Source: WTFY01 sp965205275 (lineage in GTDB: Bacteria > Pseudomonadota > Gammaproteobacteria > UBA4575). From it: a DNA stretch of 64,000 nt. The notes below the pieces were generated by a model, which was given only the letters and a program-made list of their open reading frames with translations, was not told the DNA's origin and did no database searches. Position numbers and translations under genes: made by a program. The DNA lies in NCBI GenBank assembly GCA_965205275.1, contig CBDBGX010000001.1:40574-104573 (forward strand), given 5' to 3'. Of this stretch, positions 62,881-64,000 are shown one piece after another; the stretch's first letter is position 1; each line of letters begins with the position of its first letter.

Positions 62881-64000
62881 ATGAATGAAGAAAGAATAAC
62901 GCAAGCCATAGCCACCTTCAGGAAAGCCTACCCGGATTTCCACTCATTCAAGAATCCGGGTCCGACTTTTGCTGAGGAAGAATTGAACTACAAACGTGAA
63001 GTATCGGAGGCATTCCAGGAATTAGGAAAGAAGCTACTGGGTGGTGACTATGATTCAAACCCGGGTGGCTTCATGGACGACTTTAAGGGACTTCTAACAG
63101 GTAAGTTAAAACAGTCAGATTCAGCTCAGAACCTTGTCGCTTGGCGAGATAACTTAGGATTTTTTAAACCTTATGGTGCAGATGATAAGAGTTGCGAAAA
63201 AACGGTACAGTGCATTCGACAACTTATATCAGCAGAGGATGTAGATGCGGTATCAACAGCGATAGACAAGTTCATTGAGTGGCTTTTATCGAAAGACGCA
63301 AATGCAGGAAAGACCAAACTCTGGCCGAGTTTCTTGCTCTTTCTGTGGCGACCTGATGAGAACATCTTCATTAAGCCTGACTTTTTCGACCGAGCTCTGG
63401 AATTATGTGGATTTAATAAATTGGGACGTGGCCAGAACCTTGATGAAGAACAGTATCGGCGAGTCATGCATGATATGACTTCTCTACGCAATCGACTTGA
63501 TGAAGACAATCTCCAAGTCAACGACTTCATCGACGTTCAGTCTTTCCTATGGGTGTGGGATAGCAATGAGAAAAAGAAGAAAAATGTAGAAACAGACGAC
63601 TCGGCATATTCTTCAATCGTGAAAAATGACGAAAACATACCCGAAGACAATAAGCCTGTGAAGCAGGCTCAAAATGTCATCCTCTATGGGCCGCCGGGGA
63701 CTGGTAAAACGTATACATTACGCAATGAATATTTCCCGCAATATACATCAGTGAATGAGACCGGAGACAATCAGATGCGTTACGAGTTCATCACCTTCCA
63801 CCAGTCCTACAGTTATGAGGAATTCGTTGAAGGAATTCGTCCCGAACTTTTCAAGGACGAAAAATCTGCAGGCAATGTCTCCTATGTTTTGAATAAAGGT
63901 GTTTTCCGGCGTATTTGCGAGCGTGCACAACAAGACAGATCAAATCGGTACGCCATCTTCATCGACGAGATCAACAGAGGAAACATATCCAGGATATTCG
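62881..64000 (+). CDS. mcrB: McrB-type AAA+ GTPase of a type IV restriction system (5' part)
   Basis: The first ~373 codons; the gene continues beyond the window. The N-terminal ~230 residues resemble the DNA-binding region of McrB-like proteins but are not specifically assignable. The AAA+ core shows Walker A YGPPGTGKTYT and Walker B with the McrB-specific IFIDEINRGNISRIF. MEEFVEGIRPE-like VEGIRPE and HQSYSYEEFVEG are the adjoining conserved helix. McrB with McrC cleaves modified DNA; mcrC would lie to the right. Confidence 0.9.
   Translation, partial: MNEERITQAIATFRKAYPDFHSFKNPGPTFAEEELNYKREVSEAFQELGKKLLGGDYDSNPGGFMDDFKGLLTGKLKQSDSAQNLVAWRDNLGFFKPYGADDKSCEKTVQCIRQLISAEDVDAVSTAIDKFIEWLLSKDANAGKTKLWPSFLLFLWRPDENIFIKPDFFDRALELCGFNKLGRGQNLDEEQYRRVMHDMTSLRNRLDEDNLQVNDFIDVQSFLWVWDSNEKKKKNVETDDSAYSSIVKNDENIPEDNKPVKQAQNVILYGPPGTGKTYTLRNEYFPQYTSVNETGDNQMRYEFITFHQSYSYEEFVEGIRPELFKDEKSAGNVSYVLNKGVFRRICERAQQDRSNRYAIFIDEINRGNISRIF

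Overview
The window reads as chromosome of a free-living, probably marine, heterotrophic gammaproteobacterium. It has Shine-Dalgarno-led genes, moderate GC, many CoA, short-chain dehydrogenase, P450, luciferase-like and amidase enzymes, Lol/MacB-type envelope transport, a Yej-type peptide uptake ATPase and solute-binding protein, and several toxin-antitoxin pairs. Short dispersed repeats with a GGGGTCGGAGTAA core or a CGGGGGACAG core litter the intergenic regions. Both resemble the palindromic debris left around REP-associated (Y1-type) transposases in such genomes, but no transposase gene is present. The organism assignment is an inference from gene content only.

Layout. 1-9,980: metabolic genes (SDR, pyroglutamyl peptidase, zinc alcohol dehydrogenase, FrdA/TcuA-like flavoprotein, methyltransferase, 13E12-type HNH nuclease, VOC protein) with two local duplications: a tripled 3' end of the dehydrogenase and a doubled 5' end of the methyltransferase. 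10,358-17,894: Yej-type ABC ATPase, DyP peroxidase, LLM flavoenzyme, a recombinase remnant next to a VapC/antitoxin pair, a dienelactone hydrolase and an aldo-keto reductase. 17,959-23,185: a five-gene minus-strand envelope operon (LolA-like protein, two FtsX/MacB-type permeases, LolD-like ATPase, outer-membrane beta-barrel candidate). 23,617-31,699: SDR, 2OG-Fe(II) oxygenase, glyoxalase II-like, acyl-CoA dehydrogenase, VOC, double CaiB/BaiF CoA transferase, beta-carbonic anhydrase. 32,220-36,907: a second PIN toxin pair, an archaeal-type cis-prenyltransferase with membrane and CDP-alcohol phosphatidyltransferase neighbours, an NmrA-like protein, an orphan HicB and a truncated sirtuin start. 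36,897-40,154: MFS transporter and YejA-like binding protein.

40,298-51,541 is the most interesting part: a type I restriction-modification operon (hsdM, broken KilA-N gene, hsdS) followed with ATGA overlaps by a SIR2 gene and a HerA ATPase gene. Then comes a graveyard (5' copy of hsdR, two pieces of a YhcG/DUF1016 nuclease, a group II intron reverse-transcriptase scrap, an apparently intact brnT/brnA pair), then intact hsdR and a YgjP-type metallopeptidase. The SIR2-HerA pair is a known antiphage pair; here it sits inside the restriction-modification transcription unit.

51,623-61,056 returns to metabolism (atypical thiolase, large 2OG-Fe(II) oxygenase, amidase, PmtA-like methyltransferase, MmsA dehydrogenase, cytochrome P450). 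61,057-64,000 is again accessory: a tRNA 3'-end fragment, repeat motifs, a small AT-rich DUF5678/retropepsin-like pair, and the 5' part of mcrB, which runs off the window and suggests that a second restriction system continues to the right.
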